Assembly: GCA_013389115.1 (NCBI GenBank)
Contig: JACADY010000031.1
Coordinates: forward strand, 1 to 64,000
Source: Alphaproteobacteria bacterium
Lineage (GTDB): Bacteria > Pseudomonadota > Alphaproteobacteria > Micropepsales > Micropepsaceae
Reading direction: 5' to 3'
DNA: 64,000 nt
A model generated the notes under the pieces. It was given only the letters and a program-made list of their open reading frames with translations. It ran no database searches and was not told the origin of the DNA. Position numbers and translations under genes: made by a program. The stretch's first letter is position 1. Each line of letters begins with the position of its first letter. Positions 52,907-62,518 of this stretch are shown here, piece after piece.

Positions 52907-54690
52907 GCCTGGGTTGCTCCTGGACGCGGATGGTTCGCGCTCAAGGGAACGATGGTCGCGCCACCCTCCTGCTGCGGGCGAGGTGTCAGGCGCGCCAGTA
53001 CCGCGTCACGCGCATCGAAGGCGGCGATCTGCCCTTCGCGCAGAATCATGAGCTTGTCGATCTGGCGCAGAATGCCGAAGCGGTGCGCAATCACGATCAG
53101 GGTGATGCCCCGGGATTGTGCCTGCGTCATCGCCTCGATGAGTGCCGTTTCGCCGTCGGCATCGAGATTGGCGTTGGGCTCATCGAGCACGAGGATCTTC
53201 GGCGCGCCATAGAGCGCGCGTGCAAGGGCGATGCGCTGGCGCTGGCCGGGCGTGAGCATCAGGCCACCGCTCATGATATGCGTGTCATAGCCCTTGGGGA
53301 GACGCATGATCAGCTCATGCACGCCCGCCCATTTGGCGGCCGCGATGACGGCCTCAGGATCGGCCAGGCCCATGCGGGCGATATTGTCTGCAACCTTGCC
53401 GGGGAAGAGTTCCACACCTTGCGGCAGATAGCCGATATGGGGGCCGAGGCGCTCACGCGGCCATTGCGCTACGTCGGCGCCGTCGAGACGGACCTTGACA
53501 CTCGTCAGGGGTAGCACACCCAGCACGGCACGGGCGAGGGTCGACTTGCCCGAGGCGGCGGGCCCCGTGATGCCCAGGCTCTCGCCTGCCTTGAGCGAGA
53601 AGGTGATGCCTTTGAGGATCTGCCTGCGCTCCCGACCGGCCGTGACGATGAGCTGTTCGACATCGATGGCGCCTGAGGGTGTGGGCAGCGGCATGGGCGC
53701 GGGGTCCCTTCCCAGCCGCGCCAGCGCGGCGTTGATCCGGTTCCAGGATTGCCGGCCCGCGAGGAACATGCGCCAGGAGCCCACGAGCGTCTCGATCGGC
53801 TGCATCGCACGGGCCGAAATGATCGATGCGGCAAACATCACGCCCGCGGTGATCTCCGCATTGATGACAAGAAGCGCGCCAAGTCCCAACAGCGCGATCT
53901 GCAAGGCCAAACGGGTGAAGCGGGTCGCAGTCAGGAAAATGCCGCCGCGGCCGTTGCCTTGCATCAGCCCCGCCAAGACCCTGTCCTGGCCCTCCCGCCA
54001 ATGGCCTTCGAGCGCCGGAGCAAGGCCCATCGCGTGCACCGCATCGGCATTGCGCGCGATGTGCTCGGCCTCGCGCAGCAACGCATTCATGCGCTCCGTC
54101 CCCCTCTCATTGAGGTGCCCGGCGGCGCGCTGATTGAGGATCGAAAGGCCCAGCATGAGGAGCGCGCCCAGTAAGGCCGTGGCGCCCAGGAGCGGGTGGA
54201 AGACAAAGAGCAGGGCCACGAACAGGACGATCAGGGGCGCGTCGAATGCTGCCATGGCGAGGGGGCTTGCAATCACGCTGCGCAGACCGACCAGGTCGCG
54301 CAGGGGCTGGCTTGCGTCCGGGTGGCCTTGCAGATGATCGGCAACGGCCGCCTTGAGCAGGGGCCCTGCGAGGCTTTGCTCAAGGCGCATGGCGCCGCGC
54401 TGGAGGATGTCCAAGCGTACGCCATCAAGCAATGCAAGCAGCAGGACAAGGCCGAGCGCGATCAGCGTCAGCATCACCAGCGTTTCGATGCTGTAACTCG
54501 ACAGGACGCGGTCAAAGACCTCCGTCATGTAAAGGGGGACGGTCAGCGTGAGCAGTCCGGTGATGAGGCTGAACAGTCCAACGCCAAGTACTGCGTGACG
54601 CAGGCTGTCCTTTACCCACTCCGGGATCGGAGCGTTTGCGTATGGCAGCGGCTCGTTCGCGCCGGAAGCCGGCTTTTCGTGCGTCAGCAT
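52903..54690 (-). CDS. Type I secretion ABC transporter (PrtD-like)
   Basis: 595 residues. The membrane part comprises about residues 30-320 (for example AVLGVGLFSLITGLLTLTVPLYM). The NBD has Walker A GPAASGKST and Walker B KILVLDEPNANLD. The ABC signature is LTPGQRQRIALARALYG, a variant of LSGGQ found in some PrtD relatives. There is no C39 peptidase or CLD domain at the N-terminus, so substrates carry a C-terminal signal. Upstream of the adaptor in one operon. No RTX protein or TolC homologue is encoded in the visible neighbourhood. Confidence 0.93.
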   Translation of the reverse strand: MLTHEKPASGANEPLPYANAPIPEWVKDSLRHAVLGVGLFSLITGLLTLTVPLYMTEVFDRVLSSYSIETLVMLTLIALGLVLLLALLDGVRLDILQRGAMRLEQSLAGPLLKAAVADHLQGHPDASQPLRDLVGLRSVIASPLAMAAFDAPLIVLFVALLFVFHPLLGATALLGALLMLGLSILNQRAAGHLNERGTERMNALLREAEHIARNADAVHAMGLAPALEGHWREGQDRVLAGLMQGNGRGGIFLTATRFTRLALQIALLGLGALLVINAEITAGVMFAASIISARAMQPIETLVGSWRMFLAGRQSWNRINAALARLGRDPAPMPLPTPSGAIDVEQLIVTAGRERRQILKGITFSLKAGESLGITGPAASGKSTLARAVLGVLPLTSVKVRLDGADVAQWPRERLGPHIGYLPQGVELFPGKVADNIARMGLADPEAVIAAAKWAGVHELIMRLPKGYDTHIMSGGLMLTPGQRQRIALARALYGAPKILVLDEPNANLDADGETALIEAMTQAQSRGITLIVIAHRFGILRQIDKLMILREGQIAAFDARDAVLARLTPRPQQEGGATIVPLSANHPRPGATQA

Positions 54691-55011
54691 CGAGGCCTCA
54701 TTTTCCCAACCACCGCAGACCCGCGCAAGTCATTGCCAAGCTCTTGGCCCCTGCCATCGTCCTTTGTCCTTCATAGCAGACGCGAGGGCGGTGAAGGATT
54801 CGCCCTCAGTGCCGATTTTGCCGGCTTGCATTTCGCCGGTTCTCCAAATTCCCACAGCATTTGTGGTCTTTTGATTTCGATCAAGGTGGCGCCCACCCCC
54901 AATATGATTATTTGTCACCGAGGGAAAAGTTTGAAATATTGGCTTCAGGACCGATGCCAAAAGAGCGCGGCCTGGCCCTCGTTGGAAACGTGAACCCAAA
55001 GGACGCCTATC
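54691..55011. other. Divergent intergenic region with FNR-like box
   Basis: 321 bases separating the T1SS ABC gene and the flavoprotein monooxygenase. The right part is AT-rich (54840-54930) and includes the palindrome described separately at 54871-54884. No ORF with coding character was found. Confidence 0.5.
54871..54884. promoter_or_regulatory. FNR/Anr-type box upstream of the monooxygenase
   Basis: TTGATttcgATCAA is an exact match to the FNR consensus TTGAT-N4-ATCAA, lying about 130 bases before the monooxygenase ATG in an AT-rich region. In alphaproteobacteria this box is bound by FnrL/FixK-type regulators under low oxygen. The match is unlikely to be random, but the promoter position is not shown. 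Confidence 0.6.
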
Positions 55012-56517
55012 ATGGCCGAAGCCACAACCCTTACCAGGCCCACAAGTCAGAAGGCCGAGCACTTCGATGTTCTCATCGTCGGCGCCGGAATTTACGGCGT
55101 GGGCGGCGCCTATCACTTGCAGCAGCAATGCCCCGGTACGCGATTTGTCGTGCTCGATGCCTTGGAGAGTTTCGGGGGAACCTGGCTCACGCACAAATAT
55201 CCCGGCATCCGATCGGACAGCGACCTGTACACGTTCGGCTATCGCTTCAAGCCTTGGGTCGGCGCGCCGATCGCGACAGCGGAGGAAATCCTCTCCTACA
55301 TGGGCGAGGTGATTGAAGAGAACGACCTTGCGCGGCATATCCGCTATAAGCACAAGATCACCGCGGCGCGCTGGTCAAGCAAAGACAATCTCTGGACTGT
55401 CGAGGCGGTCAGGACCGACACCAACGAAAAGCTCCTCTTCACGGCGAACTTCCTGTGGATGTGCCAGGGCTATTACCGGCACGAGAAAGGCTATACGCCC
55501 GAGTGGAAGGGCATGGACGAATTCAAAGGTGAGATCGTTCATCCCCAAACCTGGCCAGAGTCGATCGATCTGAAGGACAAGAAGGTGGTCGTCATCGGGT
55601 CGGGCGCGACGGCGGCAACGCTCGTGCCAGCGATCGCAGGCGATTGCGGGCATGTGACGCTTCTCCAGCGGTCACCGACCTATTTCGTCGCGGCGCGCAA
55701 TGCCAATGACGTCGCGGACATGCTGCGCAAGCTGGAGATCGATGAGACCTGGATTCACGAGATTGTCCGGCGAAAAATTCTCTTCGATCAGGCCGAGCTG
55801 ACTAAGATCTGCATCGATATGCCGGATTTCGCGCGCGATGAACTCATCAAGGGCGTGAAGGCGTTTCTGCCGGAAGGGTTCGATGTGGCCAAGCATTTCA
55901 CGCCCAAGTACCGGCCCTGGCAACAGCGCCTCGCCTTCGTGCCGGACGGAGACCTGTTCCAGGGCATCGCTTCGGGCAAGGCCTCCGTCGTCACCGACGA
56001 GATCGAGCGCTTCACCGAAAAGGGAATTCTGCTGCGCTCGGGGCAGGAGCTGGAAGCGGACATCATCATCACAGCGACGGGCTTCAATCTCAGCGTCCTT
56101 GGCGATATCCCCTTCACCGTCGATGACAAGAGGGTCGATTTCTCGCAGACCGTCACCTATCGCGGCATGATGTTCACGGGCGTTCCCAACATGGTCTGGG
56201 TGTTCGGGTATTTCCGTGCAAGTTGGACGCTGCGCGTCGATCTGCTTGGCGATTTCGTGTGCCGTCTTCTCAATCACATGAAGGCGATCGGCGCGAAGCG
56301 GGTGAGCGTGGCGCTGAGGCCGGAAGACAAGGATATGCCCATCCTGCCGTGGATCGATCCTGAGAACTTTAATCCAGGCTATCTCATGCGGTCGATGGAC
56401 TTGATGCCCAAACGGGGCAACAAGCCGGAATGGCAGCATACGCAGGATTACTGGACCGAGCGCAGCGAATTGCCGAAGATCGCGCTCGACGGCAAGGAGT
56501 TCGTCTACGGACGCTGA
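55012..56517 (+). CDS. Flavin-containing (Baeyer-Villiger-type) monooxygenase
   Basis: 501 residues. The FAD motif VLIVGAGIYGVGG is at about 20-32, and the BVMO fingerprint FKGEIVHPQTW (FxGxxxHxxxW) at 171-181. The NADPH motif KKVVVIGSGATAAT is near 190-203. It would oxygenate ketones to esters/lactones, or heteroatoms, using NADPH and O2. It is monocistronic between the FNR-like box and a terminator. Similar enzymes occur in clusters for terpenoid and alicyclic compounds, but nothing else of that kind is nearby. Confidence 0.93.
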   Translation: MAEATTLTRPTSQKAEHFDVLIVGAGIYGVGGAYHLQQQCPGTRFVVLDALESFGGTWLTHKYPGIRSDSDLYTFGYRFKPWVGAPIATAEEILSYMGEVIEENDLARHIRYKHKITAARWSSKDNLWTVEAVRTDTNEKLLFTANFLWMCQGYYRHEKGYTPEWKGMDEFKGEIVHPQTWPESIDLKDKKVVVIGSGATAATLVPAIAGDCGHVTLLQRSPTYFVAARNANDVADMLRKLEIDETWIHEIVRRKILFDQAELTKICIDMPDFARDELIKGVKAFLPEGFDVAKHFTPKYRPWQQRLAFVPDGDLFQGIASGKASVVTDEIERFTEKGILLRSGQELEADIIITATGFNLSVLGDIPFTVDDKRVDFSQTVTYRGMMFTGVPNMVWVFGYFRASWTLRVDLLGDFVCRLLNHMKAIGAKRVSVALRPEDKDMPILPWIDPENFNPGYLMRSMDLMPKRGNKPEWQHTQDYWTERSELPKIALDGKEFVYGR

Positions 56518-56535
56518 GTTTTTCCTGTCCTGACA

Positions 56536-56572
56536 AAGGGGCCGCGTCACTCCCGCGGCCTCTTCCTTTTTT
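56536..56572 (+). terminator. Rho-independent terminator after the monooxygenase
   Basis: GGCCGCG pairs perfectly with CGCGGCC (extended by G-T, G-C and A-T pairs) around a TCACTCC-type loop, and the hairpin is followed by TCTTCCTTTTTT. It lies 19 bases after the stop at 56517 and before the convergent permease gene. Confidence 0.9.
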
Positions 56573-56575
56573 GTC

Positions 56576-57700
56576 TCAACGCGCCGCCGACATCGTGGCG
56601 CGATAACGCGCAAGGGCAAAGGTGAAGCAGGCAAAGCCGATGAGACCTGTGAACAGCATGTAGCGCCACACGATGTCGATACCGGCTCCACGGTAGAGAA
56701 CACCTTGCGAGAACTTCACAAAATGCGTCGTAGGCGAGATCTGCATCACATATTGCAGAAACTCGGGCATGCTCTCGAGCGGTGTCACGCCCCCGGACAA
56801 CAGGTTCAGGACAACGAAAATGGGGATCGAGAGCAGCGAGAATTGCGGCATCGTCGTTGCTATGGTCGAGATCATGATGCCTAGCGATGTGATCGCGAAG
56901 AGGTAGAGGGCCGCGCCACAGGCAAAGAGCAGCAGCGAGCCCTGCAAAGGGACTTCAAGCAGACCGCCCACCACAAATACGAGACTGAGCAGCGCGCTTG
57001 CGACGATGACAAGCCCGTTCGACCAGATCTTGGCGATGATGATCTCATGGGATCGCACAGGCATGACGAGGAGGTGCTCGATCGTGCCATGCTCGCGCTC
57101 GCGGATGACGGCGGCGCCAGAGAGAATGAGGGCGAGGATCGTGATGTTGTTGATGATCTGGAAGACGGCCTGGAACCAGGTGGAATCCATGTTGGGATTG
57201 AAGAATGCGCGCGTCACGAGCGTGATGGCGGGGGGCTGATCGGCTTCGGTTCGCGCGAGATATTTTCCGATTTCGGCATCAATGATCTGCTGGATGTAGC
57301 CGGCGCCATTCCCCGCCGTTGCCATCGCCGTCGCGTCGACATTGAGTTGAAGGGCCGGTTCGCGATTGAGCAGCAAATCATGCTCGAACTCTGAAGGGAT
57401 CACGAGCACGAAGGAGAAGTTGCCGGTATCCATCTGCTCATCGACCTGCGCAAACGAAATGGCAATTGCAGGCTTGAAATAGGGCTCGCGAAAGGCGGAC
57501 GCGATCTGGCGCGAAAGGGCGGAGCCATCCTCATCGACGATGGCAATGGCGGCGTCCTCGATTTCCGTCTTCACACCCTTCGTCACGACGTAAACGGCCG
57601 CGGTGAACGAATAAAGAATGAGCACCATCAGCACGGGATCGTGCAGCAGGCTGTAGATCTCCTTGATGCCAAGTTTCCAGATCGCGATGAGCGGGCGCAT
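56576..57700 (-). CDS. ABC-2 permease (YhhJ-like)
   Basis: 374 residues with the ABC-2 exporter topology: one N-terminal segment (LMVLILYSFTAAVYVV), a periplasmic domain (about 45-185), and five C-terminal segments (for example NNITILALILSGAAVI, LLFACGAALYLFAITSLGIM, LLFTGLIGFACFTFALARY). Position and size match YhhJ, the partner of RbbA. It is 3 bases after the RbbA-like stop, so is cotranscribed. Likely exports a hydrophobic compound together with the upstream genes. Confidence 0.9.
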   Translation of the reverse strand: MRPLIAIWKLGIKEIYSLLHDPVLMVLILYSFTAAVYVVTKGVKTEIEDAAIAIVDEDGSALSRQIASAFREPYFKPAIAISFAQVDEQMDTGNFSFVLVIPSEFEHDLLLNREPALQLNVDATAMATAGNGAGYIQQIIDAEIGKYLARTEADQPPAITLVTRAFFNPNMDSTWFQAVFQIINNITILALILSGAAVIREREHGTIEHLLVMPVRSHEIIIAKIWSNGLVIVASALLSLVFVVGGLLEVPLQGSLLLFACGAALYLFAITSLGIMISTIATTMPQFSLLSIPIFVVLNLLSGGVTPLESMPEFLQYVMQISPTTHFVKFSQGVLYRGAGIDIVWRYMLFTGLIGFACFTFALARYRATMSAAR

Positions 57701-57703
57701 GGG

Positions 57704-60442
57704 TTATCGCTCCTGCTTTTCAAGGAGCATCGTCGCTGCCAACCAATAAACGACGACGAAGACCGCCAGCGCGAAGTGGTTTGCGCTGAGATCAGCAAGG
57801 CCGAGGCCCTTGTTGAAGACGCCCGAGGCGATGTCGCGGAAATAGACGGTCGGAAAGGCTTTGCCGATCGTTCGCGAGATGGTGTCAAGCGTCGCGACGG
57901 GGTAGAGCATGCCTGAAAAATTGACCGCCGGTACGGTCAGCACGATCGCGGTTGCAAAGGTCGCCGCCACCTGCGAGCTCACAAATGTCGATACGATGAG
58001 GCCAAAGCCGGTCGCGGCGGTCACATAGAGCACCGCCCCCAAGAGCAATGCCAGAAAGCTTCCAGAAGGCCTGTTCTCAAACAGGGTCAGCATCAGGATG
58101 ACGAGGGTCGCGAAACTGAACAGCGCGACCGCGATGTAGGGGAGCTGCTTGCCCAGAAGAAACTCGAACCGGCGGACGGGCGCTGCGTAAAAATTCGTGA
58201 TGGAGCCCATCTCCTTTTCCCGCACGACGGCAAGCGCGGTCAGCATGGCGGGGATGAGGATGAGTACGAGCATCAAGATGCCCGGCGGAATCGCGTAGAT
58301 GGAATCGAAAGACTGATTGTAACGAAAGCGCGTCTCGACGGGCGTCAATTGCAGCCTTGGCGGCGCCCCGTCCTCAGCAAGCGAGAGGTCGCGCAGAAAC
58401 GTTGCAAACATGCCCTCCACATAGCGCCGGCCCGTTTCGCCGCGCACCGTGTTGGACCCGTCCACCCATGTTGAAACCACAGGGCTGTGGCCGCGCGCGA
58501 TGTCACGGCCGAAATCGGGCGGGATGACGATGGCAAGGCTGATGTCGCCCGCCTTCAGCCGCGCATCGATCTCGCCAAGCGACAGGAGCGGGCGCTTCTC
58601 ATTGAAATAGCGCGAGCTTGAAAGCTCCTCGAGCAACATGCGGCTCTCGGAGCTTCGATCCTGGTCGAGAGCGGCATAGGTGAGATGCTCGACGTCAAAG
58701 GTGATGCCATAGCCGGTCGCGATCATGAGGATGAGCGGTCCGAAGACGGCGAAGGCAAGGCGAATGGGATCGCGCATGAGCTCAAGGGACTCGCGATAGG
58801 CAAAGGCCCATATGCGCCGCCAAGTGTCGCGCAACAGCCGCGCGCGCCGATCTTGGAGCGGGCGCTCCGGATGAGAAAAATCGGTCGGGGGCGCAACACC
58901 TGGTTCTTCTTCAACCACGTCGTTGAGATAGGCGATGAAGGCCTCTTCCAATGAGGCAACGCTGCGCGCCCTGCACAAGGCCTTGGGCTCGCCCACGGCG
59001 AGAACCTTGCCGGCATGCATCAGCGAGATTCGGTCGCAACGCTCCGCCTCGTTCATGAAGTGGGTCGAGATGAAGATGGTGACGCCTTCGTTGCGCGAGA
59101 GGTCAATGAGGAGCTGCCAAAAGGCGTCGCGCGCGACCGGGTCGACGCCCGAGGTCGGCTCATCGAGGATGAGCATCTCCGGGCGGTGGAGAACGGCGAC
59201 GGCCAGTTGAAGGCGCTGGCGAACGCCCAGGGGCAGACTTTCCGGGAGGGAATCGGCCGCCTCTTCCAACTCAAACTTTGCCAGCAGTTCCGCGATGCGC
59301 GCAGCGCCTGCCTTTTCTCCCAATCCAAAGAGATCGGCGTGAAGCTGAAGGTTCTGCTGCACGGTCAGCTCTGTGTAGAGCGAAAAGGATTGGGACATGT
59401 AGCCGACGCGGCGGCGCGCCTTGAGGCCGCCCGCGCGCAGCGGCTCGCCAAAGAGGTGCGCGGTGCCCTCGGTCGGACTGAGGAGGCCCGTCAGCATCTT
59501 CATCGTCGTCGTCTTGCCGCAGCCGTTCGATCCCAAAAAGCCGAAGATCTCGCCCGGTTCGATACGAAAACTTACCTTGTCGACCGCGGTGAAATCGCCG
59601 AAGCGCTGCGTCAAATGATCAGCTTCGATGGCCGGCGGGCCGCCCGTCTGCACACGCGGTGGGACGCTGATCTCGACATGGCCCTGGCGCTTCTCCTCGG
59701 GCAGAAGGCGAATAAAGGCATCTTCCAATGTTGCCTGACGCGTGCGTGCCTTCAGCTCATCCGCCGTGCCCGCTGCCAGGATCTTGCCGTCATCCATGGC
59801 AATGAGCCGTCCAAAGCGCTCGGCCTCCGACATATAGGCGGTCGCAACGATGACGGTCATGCCCTTCGAGCGGGCGCGAATGGAATCAATCAGTGTCCAG
59901 AATTGCTGACGCGAGAGCGGGTCGACACCCGTTGTCGGTTCATCAAGGATGAGAAGCTCAGGGTCGTGCACCAGCGCGCAGCACAAGGAGAGTTTCTGCT
60001 TCATGCCGCCCGACAATTTTCCCGACGGCCGGTCGGGAAACGGGGCAAGGCCCGTTGCCTCCAAGAGCTCATAGATGCGGCCAGCGCGCTCGCGCTCGCC
60101 CTGGCCGAAGAGACGGGCAAAGAAGTCGATGTTCTCACGCACAGAGAGAGTCGGATAGAGATTGCGCCCAAGACCTTGCGGCATATAGGCGATTTGCTCG
60201 CAGACGGCGCTGCGGTGGCTTGCATCGGCCAGGTCACCGCCCAGCACATGAACCGTGCCTTCCTGGATTTTCCGAACGCCCGCAATGAGCGCAAGCAGCG
60301 TCGATTTGCCGACGCCGTCAGGGCCGATCACCGCCAGCATCTCGCCCCTTGGAATGCTCAGCGAGACGGCATCAAGGGCGAGATTGCCGTTGTAGCGATG
60401 GGTGACATTGGTCAGCGTTGCCAAAGGCGCCGGGCTATCCAT
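57704..60442 (-). CDS. rbbA: RbbA-like fused ABC ATPase-ATPase-permease
   Basis: 912 residues from the ATG at 60442; an upstream TTG at 60451 is less likely. Residues about 1-230 are a first ATPase (Walker [10 protein letters not shown] at 40-48, signature [11 protein letters not shown]), 260-500 a second ([28 protein letters not shown] in place of the canonical signature), and about 545-912 an ABC-2 permease. E. coli RbbA, called ribosome-associated ATPase, has this architecture and sits with yhiI and yhhJ, exactly as here. Whether it acts on ribosomes or as an exporter is debated. The non-canonical signature of the second ATPase is worth noting. Confidence 0.93.
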   Translation of the reverse strand: MDSPAPLATLTNVTHRYNGNLALDAVSLSIPRGEMLAVIGPDGVGKSTLLALIAGVRKIQEGTVHVLGGDLADASHRSAVCEQIAYMPQGLGRNLYPTLSVRENIDFFARLFGQGERERAGRIYELLEATGLAPFPDRPSGKLSGGMKQKLSLCCALVHDPELLILDEPTTGVDPLSRQQFWTLIDSIRARSKGMTVIVATAYMSEAERFGRLIAMDDGKILAAGTADELKARTRQATLEDAFIRLLPEEKRQGHVEISVPPRVQTGGPPAIEADHLTQRFGDFTAVDKVSFRIEPGEIFGFLGSNGCGKTTTMKMLTGLLSPTEGTAHLFGEPLRAGGLKARRRVGYMSQSFSLYTELTVQQNLQLHADLFGLGEKAGAARIAELLAKFELEEAADSLPESLPLGVRQRLQLAVAVLHRPEMLILDEPTSGVDPVARDAFWQLLIDLSRNEGVTIFISTHFMNEAERCDRISLMHAGKVLAVGEPKALCRARSVASLEEAFIAYLNDVVEEEPGVAPPTDFSHPERPLQDRRARLLRDTWRRIWAFAYRESLELMRDPIRLAFAVFGPLILMIATGYGITFDVEHLTYAALDQDRSSESRMLLEELSSSRYFNEKRPLLSLGEIDARLKAGDISLAIVIPPDFGRDIARGHSPVVSTWVDGSNTVRGETGRRYVEGMFATFLRDLSLAEDGAPPRLQLTPVETRFRYNQSFDSIYAIPPGILMLVLILIPAMLTALAVVREKEMGSITNFYAAPVRRFEFLLGKQLPYIAVALFSFATLVILMLTLFENRPSGSFLALLLGAVLYVTAATGFGLIVSTFVSSQVAATFATAIVLTVPAVNFSGMLYPVATLDTISRTIGKAFPTVYFRDIASGVFNKGLGLADLSANHFALAVFVVVYWLAATMLLEKQER

Positions 60443-60458
60443 GGGCCTCAAGCCTTAG

Positions 60459-61448
60459 TCAGGGGGTTTCTGGAAGCCTGATGCTCAAAGCCTCAGGCCA
60501 ATGCGCGTTCGGATCCTTGCGGAAGTAGGCGGTTCCAGGAACGCCGGCCTTCACGATCGCTTGGTATTTCTCCAAGATCTCGACGGGAACGGTGATCTTC
60601 ACCCGAAAAAGGAGCTTCTCGCGCTCGCTTTCGGTTTCGACATATTTGGGCGTGAACTGTGCCTCTGTCGCGACAAAGGTGACCCTTGCCGGCACAACAT
60701 ATTGCGGGGCGGCATCGAAAATGATCCTTGCCTCCTCGCCATATTGAAGCCGCGCCGCGATCGCGGTGGGCAGATAGACCGTCATGTAGACATCGGTGAT
60801 ATCGAGGAGCGACAGGACCCTTCCGCCCGAGGCCACGATCTCACCAGGCTCGGCCAGGCGATACTGCACGCGGCCCTCGCGCGGCGCCTTCAGCGCGTGT
60901 TCGGCGATCTCGGCTGCGAGACGGTCGAGGGTCGCCTCGGCGGCGGCGATCGCGGCCTTGGCCTTCTCGATGGTGGCCTGCGCGGAGACCATGGCCGCTT
61001 CGGCGGCCGCCTTCTGCTGAATGCGCGTGTCCAGGAGCTCCTGGCTTGCAACGCCCTTGCCGCCAAGGGCGCGGGCACGAACCAGTTCCTGGGCGGCCAA
61101 GGTGAGTTCGCTCTTGCGCAGGCTCAATTGCGCCTGCGCTTCGGCGAGGCTCTGCTCTGCCTGGGTGACGCCAGCCTTCGCCTCTCGCCACTGCGCCTCT
61201 AGCGTTGTTGCGTCCAGACGCACGAGCACCTGGCCCTTGGTGACGAGTTCACCTTCCTTGGCCAGGATCTCCGTCACGCGGCCCGCATATTTGGCAGTTA
61301 TGTCCACGCGCTCAGCCTCGATACGGCCGTTGGTCGAGACGACGCCGTCGGGCCGTCCATCGTGCGAGGATTGAATCCAGAACCATGCCAGCGCGGCGAT
61401 GACCGCGACGATCACAGCAATACCGATCCGGGTGCGCGTGAGAGGCAT
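60459..61448 (-). CDS. HlyD-family membrane-fusion protein (YhiI-like)
   Basis: 329 residues. An N-terminal membrane anchor (about 8-26, IAVIVAVIAALAWFWI) precedes a lipoyl half (VTEILAKEGELVTKGQVLVRLDA), a helical hairpin of about 110 residues (EAQAQLSLRKSELTLAAQEL) and the second lipoyl half (LKAPREGRVQYRLAEPGEIVASGG) with a beta-barrel. It is the first gene of the operon with RbbA and YhhJ, 16 bases upstream of RbbA. It would connect that inner-membrane exporter to an outer-membrane channel. Confidence 0.92.
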   Translation of the reverse strand: MPLTRTRIGIAVIVAVIAALAWFWIQSSHDGRPDGVVSTNGRIEAERVDITAKYAGRVTEILAKEGELVTKGQVLVRLDATTLEAQWREAKAGVTQAEQSLAEAQAQLSLRKSELTLAAQELVRARALGGKGVASQELLDTRIQQKAAAEAAMVSAQATIEKAKAAIAAAEATLDRLAAEIAEHALKAPREGRVQYRLAEPGEIVASGGRVLSLLDITDVYMTVYLPTAIAARLQYGEEARIIFDAAPQYVVPARVTFVATEAQFTPKYVETESEREKLLFRVKITVPVEILEKYQAIVKAGVPGTAYFRKDPNAHWPEALSIRLPETP

Positions 61449-61602
61449 GCCATTCCCTTTGATACTTCGGCCGTTGAGGCAAATTCGCCGCGAGTCACTG
61501 ACGGGGGAGGGGGGCGTTCCGCAGCGACAGTTGAACCCAATATCAGTGCGGCGCGTCCGCTAAATTGACCGAAGTCAGCTTGACGAAATTTTCCTGATGC
61601 GG

Positions 61603-61618
61603 ATTACGGATGCGTAAT
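61603..61618. promoter_or_regulatory. Inverted repeat in the region upstream of the HlyD-RbbA-YhhJ operon
   Basis: ATTACG-gatg-CGTAAT is a perfect 6-bp inverted repeat in the 191-base gap between the HlyD start (61448) and the transglutaminase end (61640). It is about 155 bases upstream of the HlyD ATG, and could be an operator for that operon. It may equally be part of the transglutaminase transcript end. Confidence 0.35.
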
Positions 61619-61639
61619 ACTTGGTGGTTGGCGGCGGTC

Positions 61640-62518
61640 TCAGGAAACCGCTGTCACATCGACCGCGACCTGGATCCCTTGCGCGCCGGAGCCGAGGAAG
61701 ACGCCCTGGATCGGCGGCACGTCGGCATAGTCCCTACCGGTGGCAACGGCGATGTGGTCGTTGGAGACCCTCAAGGCATTGGTGGGGTCAAAGCCGATCC
61801 ATCCCAGACGCGGGCCGCACCAGGCTTCTATCCAGGCATGCATCGCGTCGGCGCCTTCGAGCCGAGGCTGGCCGGGCGCAGGCTTGGTGCGCAAATAGCC
61901 ACTCACATAGGCGGCAGGCAGACCCAGTCCGCGCAAGGCTGCGATCATAATATGCGCGAAGTCCTGGCAGACACCGTGCCTGCGGGCAAACGCTTCGGCC
62001 AAGGGGGTCGTGACAAGCGTTGCGCCGGTGTCATAAGCGAAGTCCTTGTGGATCCGCTCGGCCAGTTCCATCAGGGCCGGCAAGATCGGCCGACCGGGGG
62101 TGAAGCTGGCGCGGGCATATTCCGTCGCGGGCTCATGAAGCGGCGTCATCGCTGCGGGATAAAGGAACTGGGCGGGGGCTTGCGGCGCCCAGGCGGCCGT
62201 CTCGAGGGACGCGGCCTTCACCTCTTCCCAGGGCGAGCCCACATCGTCGGGATCAGGCTCGTCGCGGGTCACCTGCGCACGGGCGCGGGATTCAACCTTC
62301 AGCGTTTGATGCGCGCTTTCAATTTCAATGCACATGACGCGCTCGCCGAAAAATCCGGCCCGCTCCCACATGCGCTGCGGCGTCGGCGTGATCTGAAGCG
62401 CGTGGGCAAGCAGCTCCTGCGCACCGCCATGGGCGGGCGTCAGCCGGATGACACAGCGCGCGTCGGCAACGGGTGCGCCATACTCATAGATCGTCGTGTG
62501 GCGAATGTCGTAGATCAC
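61640..62518 (-). CDS. Transglutaminase-like protein
   Basis: 292 residues from a GTG at 62518, overlapping the upstream gene stop (GTGA). The N-terminal beta domain (MIYDIRHTTIYEYGAPV) is the bacterial-transglutaminase-like N domain. The catalytic domain carries Cys in RRHGVCQDFAH, His in DAMHAWIEAW and Asp in GFDPTN. Found with ATP-grasp/alpha-E proteins in many bacteria, the pair is predicted to make or cleave peptide or gamma-glutamyl bonds; the substrate is unknown. A second transglutaminase and other members of this set may lie outside the window. Confidence 0.92.
   Translation of the reverse strand: MIYDIRHTTIYEYGAPVADARCVIRLTPAHGGAQELLAHALQITPTPQRMWERAGFFGERVMCIEIESAHQTLKVESRARAQVTRDEPDPDDVGSPWEEVKAASLETAAWAPQAPAQFLYPAAMTPLHEPATEYARASFTPGRPILPALMELAERIHKDFAYDTGATLVTTPLAEAFARRHGVCQDFAHIMIAALRGLGLPAAYVSGYLRTKPAPGQPRLEGADAMHAWIEAWCGPRLGWIGFDPTNALRVSNDHIAVATGRDYADVPPIQGVFLGSGAQGIQVAVDVTAVS

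Noticed and set aside
59015-60481. 488-codon plus-strand open frame over the RbbA gene
   Set aside because: Arg/Ala/His-rich shadow of the RbbA frame without any motif; the minus strand has Walker motifs and intact operon context.
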